This document shows positions 49,801 to 59,892 of a DNA stretch of 64,000 bases, piece by piece. Where the stretch lies: NCBI RefSeq assembly GCF_030867095.1, contig NC_081830.1:36873832-36937831 (forward strand). Reading direction: 5' to 3'. The notes under the pieces are model-generated. The model saw nothing but the letters and a program-made list of their open reading frames with translations, did no database searches and had not been told where the DNA came from. Each line of letters begins with the position of its first letter. Within the stretch, counting starts at the first letter, position 1. The stretch comes from Alligator mississippiensis. Its lineage: Eukaryota > Chordata > Crocodylia > Alligatoridae. A program made the position numbers and the translations under genes.

Positions 49801-52800
49801 CTTCTATATGCTTTAGTTGAAATAAATTGGTTCCATTCAGGAGGTGGCTAGTCCATCCTCTGTACTTCCAACATAGTACATAAATGACTGATAAGTCAGC
49901 AAAAGAAACGAAGCATTGCTCAGTTGGGGTTCACTCAGATTTTCTTGGCCAATACTGATGGCAGATTATTAACCAGCCATATTGACTGATACCAATCCAG
50001 TAGCCAATTTACAGGGATGCAGCCTGGCGACTTGGAGAGCAGTGTCTGACCAGTATGTCTGTGGGGAGGGAAGGGGCTTGGGGGTGCAGATCAAGGCCCC
50101 CGCAGTGAGGGCAGGAGTAGGTGCTGCCCAGCCAGGGCAGTGTGTGTGACCCTGAGAGTGGGACAGGCCCATGGGCAGCTAGTCCTGGGGGGTGGGGACA
50201 GGGGCTGGCTCCCCGCTGCTGTGTTCACTCCTGGGGGAGGCATGAGGGGCATGTGCTCCCCCAGATTTGTGTGTGAGGCAAGGGCGGGCTGCCCTCTGTG
50301 GGCTCAGGGCCAGGGGCTGCACCAGCCTCTTCCCAGCAGGCAGGCTGAGCCAGGGCTGTGCTCAGGGCAGGCAGTGGTGGTGGCACTGGGAGGGGTGGCT
50401 GTAGCCCCCTCTCCCAGTGCTGCCACTGCCTGCCCTCCCCAAGTGCCGCCCCAGCCCAGCCCCTGCACTGGGAAGAGGCTGGCGCAGACCCTGTCCCCGA
50501 GTGTGCAGTCTGCCTTCATCCTGTGCACAAATCTGGGGGGGCACGTGCCTCCTGTGCCTCCCCCAGGGATACGTGTAACAGCAGGGAGCCGCCTCTTCTC
50601 TCCTCCCCCAGTGCGCCCCCGGAAGAGCTGCTTGTGGGTCTGTCCTGCCCCCTGGAGTCACATTTACTGCCCTGGCTGAGAAGCGCCTGCCTCTGCCCCA
50701 CTTTCTCCCTCACCTGGGGACCTTGATCTGCTCCCACCATGCCCCTTCCTCCCCACAGAATTACTGGCCAGATGCTGCTCTCCAAGCTGCCAGGCTGCGC
50801 TCCTGGCCACGTGCATGCTGCGGCTGTGCACATCAGTAAAATTACCGGCTAAAAAAAGCCGGTAACATTATCAGTAATATTATCGGCCAAAAAAAGCTGA
50901 TGGCCGATTAATGTTAGTTTTCCTGTTATCAGTGCCGATCTGATATGCAACCGATATATTGGTGTACCTCTACTGCTCAGTACTGTGTAGACTCTAGTCT
51001 GCAGTTGTTTTTTTGTTTGTTTGGGGTTTTTTGCCTACCTTCATACATAGAACCCTAGTTTCCATTCAGGTTTCTCAGATTCACTTCTGTGAAGCCTTTG
51101 ACACACTTGAAATGTACTCACTAAAAAATGTATTCTTGTACATTATCTTTACTTAATGCTTGGTATATATATTATTTAAATAAGAGGAAGACAAAGGAAA
51201 GCTTAGCTCTTTGCTTGACAGCAAAGGAAGGCAAAAACAGGTGATGTAGAGAACAGTGAAGTATTCAATGCATCTGGGCTTCACTCTTCACAAAAAGGTG
51301 AACAAAAATAAGCTATGACCAGATATAAAATGCAATTAATTTCCATAAGGACGTGGACAGTAGGCTACAAAAGAAGAGTGGGTTACAGTTAGTGTAGATG
51401 TATTTAAATTATCAGAGCCTGGTGAAATTCACCCTAAAGTACTTAGGGAACCAATAGCTTCAATTTCCTTTGACAGCTCATAGAACTTAGGAAAGTCTCA
51501 GAGGACTGAAAAAGATAAATTTAGTATTAAAGTTTAATGTTAAAAAAGGGAAAGGGGGAGGGAGAGAGACCCAGGGAATTACTGACTACTCAGCCTAACT
51601 TAGATCTGTGGGCAGATTCTGGAGAAGATTAAGCAGTTTGTAAGCACCCAGAAGACAAGAAGTAATAAATTGGTAACATGCATTTGTCAAGAACAAATAC
51701 CAAACCAATCTAATGTCCTCCGACAGGATAACCAGACTAGAGGATGAAGGAGAGGTCCTGTCTTGACTTTAGGTTTTTGAAACAGTACTGCACAACTGTT
51801 AAGCAAAAGAGGAACACATGGTCTATATTAAATCAGAATAAGGTAAATGCATAACTGGTGGAAAATCCTTATGGCTCACTCTCAAACTGGGGTGCTGCCA
51901 GTATCTCTTTTGAGTCCAGTACTCTTTAGTATGGTCGTTAATACCTTGGGTGATGGAGTATACTTTTCAAAAATTTGCAAAAGACATCAAGCTGCAATGG
52001 GTTTACAGGCTATCTGGAAGACGGGATCAGAATTCAAAATGATCTTGATAATGTGGAGAGAATCCAAAATTGACCAGATTAATGTCAATAAAAACAAGTG
52101 CAAAGTACTACCAATAGGAAGGATTAAACAAATGAATAAACGCAGAATAGAGAGCAACTGACTAGACAGCCATACTCCAGAAAAGGACCTGGATGTTATG
52201 TTAGATCTCAAGCTGAGTCAGCCATATGGTAATGTTGTGAAAGATAGATATATTTTGGAATGTTTTAACAGGAGTATCATATATAAGACACATGAGATGA
52301 TTATTTTGATGAAAATCTTTCTAATTATTAAGGCAATGAAGCACTAGAATTGTCTGCCTGGATATGCCTGTAATCTTTATTAAAAACAAGATATCTATCT
52401 GTTAGGGACTCTCTTGTTATGTCTGATCCTATTATGGTGTAGGGGGTTGGACTAAGTGATCTCCTGAAATCGCATACTGTAGTATCTGAATCTGATTTAA
52501 TTCTCTAAGAGCCTTAGGACAGGAACTGGTATTTTTGTTATATGCTGTAGTTGCTTAACTTACTAAAGTGTTGTTTCTTTCTGGTAGGGATGAAGTACGA
52601 GCACCAATTCCACAAAAACAAGAAATTTTGGTAGAACCTGAGCCTTTGTTTGGAGGTAAGTTTTGTTGTTGTTTGTTTATTTGTTTGTTTTTTGTTTATG
52701 TTCTTTTTTTCCCCTTGTTTTTAAAGTCCTCTCCAAATTGGGTGGGTGACAAGGACACTGTATTATAACTCACTGAAACAGAAGTCCATCTGTGCCTTTT

Positions 52801-55800
52801 GCTACTAGGAGTGCAGCTTTTTAAAGGAATCATGGATAATAAATTGAGTACAACTGGGAGTGCCTCTTGTTTGACACGAAACAATACCCAATTAGCTATG
52901 CTAAATTTACCGTTCCTGTAAACTCAAGTATGGTGGTTTGAGAGTATTTTTGCAGTGTAAGGCTAGGTGAGACTATTTCCAGACTAGAGATGTTGGTAGA
53001 CAATAGTGGGAGTCTGGAAAGTATCATGCTGACAAGGAAAGAAAGAGATAGATTGAAGACAACCAGAGAATTGAGGGGAGATGAAAGAATCATAAATGAG
53101 GCCTGATGAGTATGAAGCATGATGACAAAGGTGTTGATGAGATAAATATGAAAGAAAAATATGTCTAAGCATTTCATTTCTATTTGGTACTCAGTTTCTT
53201 GAATCATCTAAGCTGTTTATCTATAATAGAAATGTTATCAGAGGCTTAGGCCTTTTCTATACTGCCAAGTTCTGTTGGCATAACTATTTTGGCTGCGGGG
53301 TGTGAAAAGATCTTGCCTTGTACATGACATCTCTGCCAGCAGAATCCCTGTTGCAGTGCAGCTCTGGCAGGAAAAGAAAGCTTTGGCTGTTAAGGCAGCT
53401 TTTGTGACTTTGGGGGGGCCCAGCTAGTAGTGCTGATGCCATAGTATAGACCACAATTGCCAAACTTGGCTGTGGGCTGGATCTATTCCACAGAGATGTG
53501 TATTCTGGCCTGCAGAGCTCCTGGAGGGGCCAGGAATTGACGGGTGGGGCCAGCAGAGGTAGGGCCCACCACTGAGAGCTGTAGAGTCACACTGGGGATA
53601 GGTGTCAGTGGTGACAGGTGAGTCGTGGCCACAGTAACCCCCACACCTCCCTGACATCGCCTCGCCAACTGATCCAGCCACTGAGGAACCCCATTATCTG
53701 AATCCAGCATGGGGGGGGGGGTGCTGGGTGAGTGCGACACCCCTAGTGTAGACTAAACAAAATGTTTCCAAGTAGGAGGTTCTGTGCATAATACAGCTAG
53801 AAGCTAATGCAGTGGGTTTTGCAGTGTAAACCCTAATGACTCACTTGACACAATGCAAGGGAATGATTGTATGTGCATATATTTTAAGGTGGTAATGGTC
53901 ATTTTTCCACTTGTTATATGTAACTACTAGTAGTTCCAATCTCATTTAGCCCTTTAGAAAGACTGGAAGTTTGAAATGCATCACACAGGACTTTTTTCTT
54001 TAAAATTTGATTTTATCTTATTCTTGCTTTCGAAAGGTCTTTTCCTTCAACTGAAGGGCTAGAGAGAAGATTGCTTTTCCTGCTAGTTAAAACTTTGTTC
54101 TTATAAGAAAGAGATTGTTTACATTATGGTGTTAGCCAGGCAGTAATTGTTCAGAGTAGTGGCGCACTGATAGGGATTTTGGGGGCCGATACCGATAGCC
54201 AATTTTTAAGGAGGCATATTGGCCGATACTGATCCGATTTCTGATACAGCATGGAGAGCTGTGTGTAGCTGGGAAGTTTGTTGTGGTGGAAGGGGCTTGT
54301 GGGGGGAGGGGGTGGTCGAGATCAATGCTCCTGCGAGCTGGGGCAGGGTAAGGCATGGGGCAGAGCCATGGCTCATCAGGGGGGTGGCTGCTGCTGCTAC
54401 TGCATGCACCCTAGGAGGGCATGGGGAGCAGGGTGTCCCATGGATCTGTGTAGGGCAGGCCAGGGCCAAGGCTGTGCCAGGCTCTTCCCGGGGGGGGGGG
54501 GGGGCTGGGCCAGGGCTGCGTTCAGGGAGGGCAGCAGCGGGGCATGGGGGGGCTGCAGCCACCCCAAAATTCACCAAAGTCCCCCCAACCCTACCTCTTA
54601 GTGCTGCCACCACCCACCCTGAATGCAGCCCTGGCCCAACCCCTGCCAGGAAAAGCCTGGCGCGGCCCTGGCCGCAGCCGCTGCCTGCCCCAACCTGCAC
54701 AGATCTGGGGGGCACATGCACCCCCCCCCCACCCCTTGCCCTCCAGATGTGCACGCAGCAGTGGGAGCTGCCCCATGCCCCCCAGACAAGCCACTGCTCC
54801 GTCCCATGCCCTGCCCTGCCCTGCCCCACCTTGGCAGCGACTGCCCGAGTCCCACCCCCACTCTCTCCCTTACCGCAGGGGCCTTGATCTGCTCCCACAT
54901 GCCACTTCCCTCTCCCGTCCCCTTTGACCACAACAGACTTACTGGCTACACTCAGCTCTCCACACTGCCAGGCTGCGCGCCTCACTGCCAATGTGCTGCA
55001 CTGCAGCTTTGTGCATGGGACATTTATCAGCCACATCAGGCTGATTTCCAATATAACCAATTTTCTTGATATTGGTGCTGATCCAATATCAGACTGATGT
55101 ATTGGTGCACCTCTAGTTCACAGTCCTATTGTTCTAGGCACTGTACAGGCGTATAACAAAAAACAGTCCCTGCTCCAGAGAACTTGTAATTTAGGTGTAA
55201 AGAGATTTAGGTTTGAATTTGCATGGGGTATCTCCTGACAATGAGATTGTGTTATTTTCTGTTTCAGGCAGATAATTCAATCTGTAGGTAATTTATTTAC
55301 ATTTCTAGTGAAATCTGATCATGTAGAACAGTGTTCTCAGATTAACATGCCTGATATGAGACACTTACCTGAAACTGAAGTAGGAGTAACCTAATTTTCA
55401 AAGAAGTGTTAATTCTTGTTAACAGTCCCTAATCTGAGAGGGGCTTGTGTGCACTCAGTAATTAAGCTCCAAAATCTGTATTGGAACACTCGTGTCTGAA
55501 AAATGTGACTAGTGTACAGAGCAGATCACTTGGTGGGGACAGAACACATGTGCTTTTCTCCATAGATGTTAGACAAGGGAGATGTCCATTAGAGCATCCA
55601 GTCAGTCTCCTTGCAAATAGGTTTTTAAAAGCAAGCTTTAATTTGGTATAATTCATATTATGCTCTCCTCCCATTTACTTTGTTTTGCTCTTTGCACATC
55701 TCCTGCAGCAATTGGACTTCCCTTGAAAATATTGTCTTCGAGTTGTTTTGTTTCTGTCTTAACTGTTAGGAGAGAGATGCAAGAAAATTCAGAATTAATC

Positions 55801-58800
55801 TCTGTAGGTTGTTTTTTGTCATGGCCAACCAGAAATACTTGGAAACAACTGCTCTAGATGGGTACCACATAACTTCAGCCCAGTTCCTTACCCAAACATG
55901 GCAGAGGACTGTGTGAGAGAATGGCCCAGATAGAGAATTGGAATGGTGCCTCTCCTCCTTCTTTCTTATGTCCAGAGGCAGCTGCAAAGAGCTCATTCAG
56001 GGCTCTTCCTTGGAGATACAGTGATGCCTGGCTCCAAATGGAGGAACCTTGCTATTGTCCACCCAGTCCAACAGCCAGGAAGAGGCTCTGGGTAAGGAAC
56101 CGTGCGGAACTGAACTGGGGAATACCCTGGGGCTCATTATCTCCTTTAGCAAATTTTCATCCACGGTTTTTTTTTTTTCCTTCTATTGATCATGCAGTAC
56201 ACACAGGCTTTTCTAAAGCGCATCTTACCCGCCTTGAGTATCCTGAACACATTTGTTAAAGAGTGTGGTGAGACTCTTTATTAAGTACTGCAGTGGTCAA
56301 ATAGGCAGAATAGCACCCAGCTTGGATAAACAGATTGGAAAGTTTTTCCAAACTTTCAGTAGCAACTTGTATTTCTTTTGAGGAAAAATACTAATGAGGG
56401 AATGGGCTAAAGTCAAATGTAGTGGGAAATTTGAAGAAATCTGGAAATTACAGCAAAAGCTGTGTTATCTAATACTTTACCAACTGGAAAGCTCCACTAA
56501 CTGACATCTGTCAGTCTTCTGAGGGATGCGGCAAAAGTGAAACCGGAAGTCCCGCTTCCAATTTTGCCACCGCAAGCTGAGTCCCACTTGCTGTGATTCT
56601 TCCTTGTGTTCCACGGTCTGGGGCAAAACAGCCTGCGTGGGGCCCCCCTCCCTGTCCCCTGGCGCTCTGACGCAGATGCGTGGTGCACCAGACACGGCAT
56701 ATTTGATTAACCATCATCCCCCGTTTCAGGGGGATGCTGGATAACAGAGCTTTTGCTGTATACTTGTACCTGTTTATTTTGTTATCCCATCCTTCACCAG
56801 TTATATTACTTCTCACACACGTGCCTTGGACTTTCAGCACTTTGTACTACATATCTGTGGTATGCCATTGTTCTTAAGTTTAACTCTAAAATAACATCTG
56901 AAATACTTTTTTTTTCTCTTAAGCTCCTAAAAGACGCAGACCTGCCCGTTCAATATTTGATGGCTTTCGGGATTTTCAAACAGAAACCAGTAAGTGTCTG
57001 TGGATGTGTAAGGTAGGGTTTCTAACTTCTCTTGTGAAATAAAACCTCATCATCTGTTAGCTGTGTTTGTTGGTTTTGGTCATCAGATAGAGTTCAATAT
57101 TAAAATTATTGCACCACATAACAAATTTATTCTAAAACTACTTTACTAATCTTTAATTGAAGTGTTGCCATTACAACTTACTGATAACGCCCGATTCCTC
57201 ATGGACATTTGTATTGCAATTAGGGCTTGTTTTATGGTAATTTTAGATAAAGTTATGAGGTGGTTAAGTCATGGAAATACAAAGCTTGGCATATATTATA
57301 TCAGGAATAAAGGTTGTAGCCATGTTGGTCTATAAAGCATACATTATAGACGTTCTCCCAAGTACTTGCTAATCTTATCATAAAATAAAATTGTGTGTTC
57401 TGATAGTACCAGACAGATATGAGAAGAATATATGCTAGTCCAGAAAGACATTAGTAATCTAACCTAATTTAACCATTTCTCCTCCTTCCTTTCCCTTCCT
57501 CCCAGTGGTGAGGTGTGGAAAAGGGAAAAGCATGCTGGAGAAATTGAGCTCTCTTTTATGGGGAGAAATGGGGTAGGAGGGGGGGCATGGGTGTCTTTTG
57601 TGGGCCATGTCACTGCTCTGGCATTCTTAATTTCTGGGTTGGTCCTGAGTTTGTATTAGCAGCAAACAACCTTTTTATTAATGCAGTTAACCAATTGCTA
57701 TTATCTCCTCTCACCTACATGCAAATCTCTAAATGACTGTAGCTGGATGTTGGTTCTGATCCAGTGCCTGGAGCTGGTACAGCGGGTAGCATCCAGCCAT
57801 GCAGAGTAGGGCAGGAGGCAGCCCAACCTGAACCTAGCCCTACTGGGGGGGGCTTCAACCATCCCCAGGGGGATGCCAGGAGGGTGAAGGGGACATGGCT
57901 TGATCCTGGGAGAAGGGCTCAGCCCCAACCTGACCTCATGGGGGAGGGATTGATGTGACCTGGCTCCAGCCTGGCCCCATGTGGGAAAAGGGGACTTGAC
58001 CAGGCCTGTGGGGGAAAGGGAGTGTGGTCATGCCCTGCTGGGGGTTGGGGGGGGAAGAGGCACCTTTGGGGAGGGGGCATAGCCTGGCCCTAACTCAGCC
58101 CTGTGGGCAGAAGGTCATGTGGCCTGGCTCTGACTGGGTGTACAGGGCTTGGACTTGAGAATTTGGCAGGCGTGAGGGTGACCATATTAATGGCTGTTGC
58201 TCCCCCTCTGTGCAAGATTTCTCAACCTGTGGGGGACCCCATAGGCTAGATGCAGTGGCTCCATAGGCTGCAGTTGAGCCACAAGCCAAAGGTTGAACAT
58301 AAAATATTCTTTGTTGCTTATTTAGGATAAGCAGTTGGTGTAATTACTGTGTTTTTATATGATGGCAAATGGTCAGAGAACATAGTCTGTATGATCATGA
58401 ATGGGAGAAGTGATGGCCACAAGATGTTCTCAAGGGGTGCATCTACACATTGCCCTACAACAATGTTATTACTGCCCCATGCTTTAGTACTTCCTTTTGG
58501 AAGTACTAAAGCACAGCACGGTAATTGCCCAGACTGCAGTGTATGCATGGTGTATGGTTATTTTTAGCAGCTACTTTGCCATAGCAGCGCACTATAACAG
58601 GGAGTACTCTGCTACAGCAAAGTAGCTGTTGGTCATGTCGACCTGTGGACACTATGTCGCCATAGCAATGTGCTACAGTGACATAGCGTCATGTGTAGAT
58701 GCGCCCAAGAGGTGGCACACACTACAGAAGACTTGAGAACCCCTGACTTGTCAGAGATTATTGTATTTGAGTCCATCAGTGAAAGGATTCAATCTTAAAT

Positions 58801-59360
58801 GTGAACCTAAAAAAATATTTTGTTAATATACATAAATATCTGATTCTTTCCGAATTGCCTTTTGGCATCAAGAAAGATAAAGGAACAGAGAAAAATCAAA
58901 ATACAAATATTTTGGGGTAGGCCAAGATTAAAAAAAAAAAACCAAATGGCCAAGGGGGAGCCTAAAGTTAGATTCCTAAATCAGTATCTAACCTGACTCA
59001 AAAGATGTAGGTGTTACCAATTCCATTGATGTTAATGTTTCACTAGTCAAAATATTTAAAGGCAGTTGCAGAAAATAGGGACAGGTGCTCACATTCCTTA
59101 TTATGGACTTTGAATCCTACATTTGGGCTCCCATTCTTAAACTCTAAGCACCACACTAAGTTGGTACTTTAGGAGGTAAAGGCAACATACTGTACTGTTG
59201 TGAATATTTCATCTCACTCAACTCCCTTTTTTCTGGGGGCGGCACAGTTCGACAGGAGCAGGAGCTGCGGAATGGAGGGGCAATAGATAAGAAACTCACT
59301 ACCCTTGCAGACCTCTTCAGGCCTCCTATTGACCTGATGCACAAAGGCAGCTTTGAAACA
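43883..59360 (+). CDS. UBXN7: UBXN7, p97/VCP adaptor (5' five exons; 3' part outside window)
   Basis: Adaptor that links p97/VCP to neddylated cullin-RING ligases and their ubiquitinated substrates, such as HIF1A. Exons: 43883-43955, 47984-48131, 52588-52655, 56924-56989 and 59248-59360; phases fit at every junction, giving 156 residues so far. The start MAAHGGSAASSALKGLIQQF is identical to human. The UBA domain spans about residues 6-54 (FTAITGASESVGKHMLEACN, NLEMAVTMFLDGGG). Then come EVRAPIPQKQEILVEPEPLF and a basic NLS-like PKRRRPARSIFDGF. Exon 5 begins the UAS thioredoxin-like domain (RQEQELRNGGAIDKKLTTLA, LFRPPIDLMHKGSFET). The rest of UAS, the UIM and the C-terminal UBX domain are not in the window. 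Introns are 3.5-4.5 kb and repeat-rich, except intron 4 (2.3 kb). The coding sequence is nearly invariant against human. Confidence 0.96.
44631..44815. mobile_element. hAT-like MITE with CAGTGGTTTTCAACC ends (185 bp)
   Basis: It starts CAGTGGTTTTCAACCTTTTC and ends GGTTGAAAACCACTG, perfectly inverted over 15 bases. The flanks CTCTAGAC (44623-44630) and CTCTAGGC (44816-44823) match at 7 of 8. The ends are of the Charlie/MER5-like hAT type. It lies in UBXN7 intron 1. Confidence 0.88.
44825..45230 (+). mobile_element. Penelope-type terminal repeat, inverted pair, split by a hAT copy
   Basis: At 44828-44854 and 44893-44930 the same block (TTCATGAACTT / AAGTTCATGAAAGCT plus AGAGCAC / GTGCTCT) occurs in opposite orientations, forming an imperfect palindrome. 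The right half carries the same stem II, GAAA and GCTTGTGCTC as the hammerhead-like core at 35103, but its CTGATGA block is altered to CTGACAA. After the hAT insertion (44937-45168) the family continues as GTCTATAAGGTGCATAT and CAGACTAACATGGCC. Confidence 0.6.
44937..45168. mobile_element. hAT-like MITE with CAGTGACTCTCAACC ends, inside a Penelope fragment
   Basis: It starts CAGTGACTCTCAACCATGAT and ends AAAAAGGTTGAGAACCACTG, inverted. The flanks GTCCCTTT and GTCTATAA agree at about 5 of 8 bases. Same family as the elements at 7746 and 41746, and younger than the Penelope fragment it splits. Confidence 0.7.
45455..45838 (+). mobile_element. CR1 LINE 3' end
   Basis: Contains the standard sauropsid CR1 3' region in order: AAAGGCAGTTCTTTTTCACA, CAGCGTGTAATTAAAGTGTG, GGAACTCACTGCTACTAGG, GGTTCAAAAATTGGGACTGG, and finally GACTGGGCAAGATGGACG...GTCTTATGTTCTT. 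5'-truncated. It lies in UBXN7 intron 1. Confidence 0.8.
45839..47116 (+). other. UBXN7 intron 1, unassigned part
   Basis: A/T-rich. No repeat ends or exon recognised. Confidence 0.5.
47117..47439. mobile_element. hAT-like MITE with (G)GTATCAAACACAGG ends
   Basis: The left end CTGAGTAATCAAACACAGAC and right end CCTGTGTTTGATACCCCTG are inverted. The interior has GGATCTAGG and CTGGTTTGGATCCAGCC-type phrases shared by other hAT copies. No clear target duplication; limits approximate. Confidence 0.6.
48132..48552 (+). other. UBXN7 intron 2, left part
   Basis: Nothing recognised between the exon 2 donor (AGA|GTATGT) and the next hAT-like copy. Confidence 0.5.
48553..48782. mobile_element. hAT-like MITE with GGGGGATTGGCA ends
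   Basis: The left end CATGGGGGATTGGCAGG and right end GATTGCCAACCCCTG are inverted. Related to the copies at 5908 and 33268. It lies in UBXN7 intron 2. Confidence 0.55.
49110..49220 (+). repeat. Weak relative of the hammerhead-type repeat
   Basis: GGGTCTGAAGAAGGGTTACT followed by CCAGAAAGCTTGTCTGTATC and AATTAGACAATTGG resembles the Penelope terminal repeat (CTGATGAAG...GAAAGCTT). The stem II arms no longer pair well, so it is a decayed or different subfamily. Confidence 0.35.
49924..50972. mobile_element. Foldback hAT-like element, copy D (1049 bp)
   Basis: It starts TTGGGGTTCACTC (decayed) and ends GGTGTACCTCTA. The flanks TTGCTCAG (49916-49923) and CTGCTCAG (50973-50980) match at 7 of 8. 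The right part has GATATGCAACCGATATATTG and the left part GGCCAATACTGATGGC. The interior is G/C-rich, with CAGGCAGTGGTGGTGGCACT mirrored by AGTGCTGCCACTGCCTG around a centre near 50400. It lies in UBXN7 intron 2. Confidence 0.83.
51190..52500 (+). mobile_element. CR1 LINE fragment with reverse-transcriptase region
   Basis: Follows the CR1 order: GGGAATTACTGACTACTCAG (LENYRPVSL-type), TTTGTCAAGAACAAATACCA, CCGACAGGATAACCAGACTA, CTCTTTTGAGTCCAGTACTC, then TGGGTGATGGAGTATACTTT and AATAAAAACAAGTGCAAAGT (INVNKNKCKVL). It closes with GGGGTTGGACTAAGTGATCT near 52450. 5'-truncated and no longer open. It lies in UBXN7 intron 2. Confidence 0.8.
52656..53451 (+). other. UBXN7 intron 3, left part
   Basis: Begins with a T/G-rich microsatellite-like tract (GTTTGTTTATTTGTTTG, about 52660-52720). 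Otherwise nothing recognised. Confidence 0.5.
53452..53745. mobile_element. hAT-like MITE (294 bp)
   Basis: The flanks GTATAGAC (53444-53451) and GTGTAGAC (53746-53753) match at 7 of 8. The left end CACAATTGCCAAACTTGGCT and the inverted right end TAGGGGTGTCGCACTC are only weakly alike. The interior has GGGCTGGATCT and GAATCCAGC shared with related copies. It lies in UBXN7 intron 3. Confidence 0.6.
54157..55115. mobile_element. Foldback hAT-like element, copy E (959 bp)
   Basis: It starts TAGTGGCGCACTGATA and ends ATTGGTGCACCTCTA. The flanks GTTCAGAG (54149-54156) and GTTCACAG (55116-55123) match at 7 of 8. The halves mirror each other (CCATGGCTCATCAGG near 54367 against CCCCAGACAAGCCACTGC near 54780; GGAAGTTTGTTGTGG near 54271 against CCACAACAGACTTACTGG near 54932). 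Long frames inside it are by-products. It lies in UBXN7 intron 3. Confidence 0.85.
55124..56450 (+). other. UBXN7 intron 3, right part
   Basis: No repeat ends or exon recognised up to the Tigger-like element. Confidence 0.5.
56451..56758. mobile_element. Tigger/pogo-like MITE with TA target site (308 bp)
   Basis: It starts CAGCAAAAGCTGTGTTATCT and ends GGATAACAGAGCTTTTGCTG, inverted, and is flanked by TA on both sides (56449-56450, 56759-56760) as in Tc1/mariner-pogo elements. An internal hairpin (GGCAAAA...CGGAAG / CTTCC...TTTTGCC, about 56527-56565) is present. It lies in UBXN7 intron 3, 165 bp before exon 4. Confidence 0.85.
57301..57345 (-). repeat. Terminal scrap of the Penelope-type repeat
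   Basis: GGTTGTAGCCATGTTGGTCT followed by ATAA is, on the minus strand, the same end as GACTAACATGGCC at 45205. Only this end is left, in UBXN7 intron 4. Confidence 0.5.
57760..58300 (+). repeat. G/C-rich minisatellite-like block
   Basis: Degenerate direct repeats of a phrase like GACCTGGCTCCAGCCTGGCC followed by CATGTGGG / CTGTGGGGG recur every 40-60 bases between about 57830 and 58140. The block ends near CCAAAGGTTGAACATAAAAT, which may be the end of an enclosing hAT-like element. Confidence 0.45.
58426..58710. mobile_element. MITE with GGGTGCATCTACAC ends
   Basis: The left end GGGGTGCATCTACACATTGC and right end GTCATGTGTAGATGCGCCC are inverted. The flanking bases suggest at most a 3-bp (AAG) duplication, so the superfamily is not settled. 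It contains a perfect 14-bp stem with a TTTT loop at 58481-58512. It lies in UBXN7 intron 4. Confidence 0.6.
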
Positions 59361-59892
59361 GTAAGTGTCCAGCATTTTCATCATTTGTGTTAGTTGGGCA
59401 TAACCTGAAAGTCTTACATTAGCATGTGTATTCATACTGATTTGTGGTATCATTGCGGTCAGCTGCAAGAAAATATTGTATTAAATACCAGTGGCTAGGT
59501 TATTGGATGAAGAAATACATGCTAATGAATTGGAGGACTAACCTCTAGCTACAAGAGAGTGGACCACTAACTTCCTTTCCTTAAGTTGATGGCTATCCTG
59601 GCCAACTTTTACCTCTTTTAAAGGGTGGTGGTCTAACAGATGTAGTGAAAAATTTCACTGGATGGACAATGCTGACCAGAATGGAAAGAAGTTAGTTTGC
59701 ATTCAGTACAGATGCTGTGGCTTGAAGGTCGTCTGTGAATGCATAGAATTGCTCTTCTTTGCCTGGTGTTAGTGAAAAAATATTCTACAGATTAGTTATT
59801 TCGATTTCTAAAAAAAAAAAAAAAAAATAAAAAAAAAATTTGATTTTGGTGTCTACAGGCTCTAGGGTTACTCCCTATTATAAACAAAAGGC
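59361..59892 (+). other. UBXN7 intron 5, left part
   Basis: Follows exon 5 (ACA|GTAAGT). Contains an A-rich tract at 59810-59840 and no recognised gene or repeat ends. Confidence 0.5.

Noticed and set aside
54206-55060. A 284-codon minus-strand open frame, and similar frames in the other foldback copies
   Set aside because: They fall wholly inside the palindromic hAT-like elements, differ between copies and show no transposase motifs.
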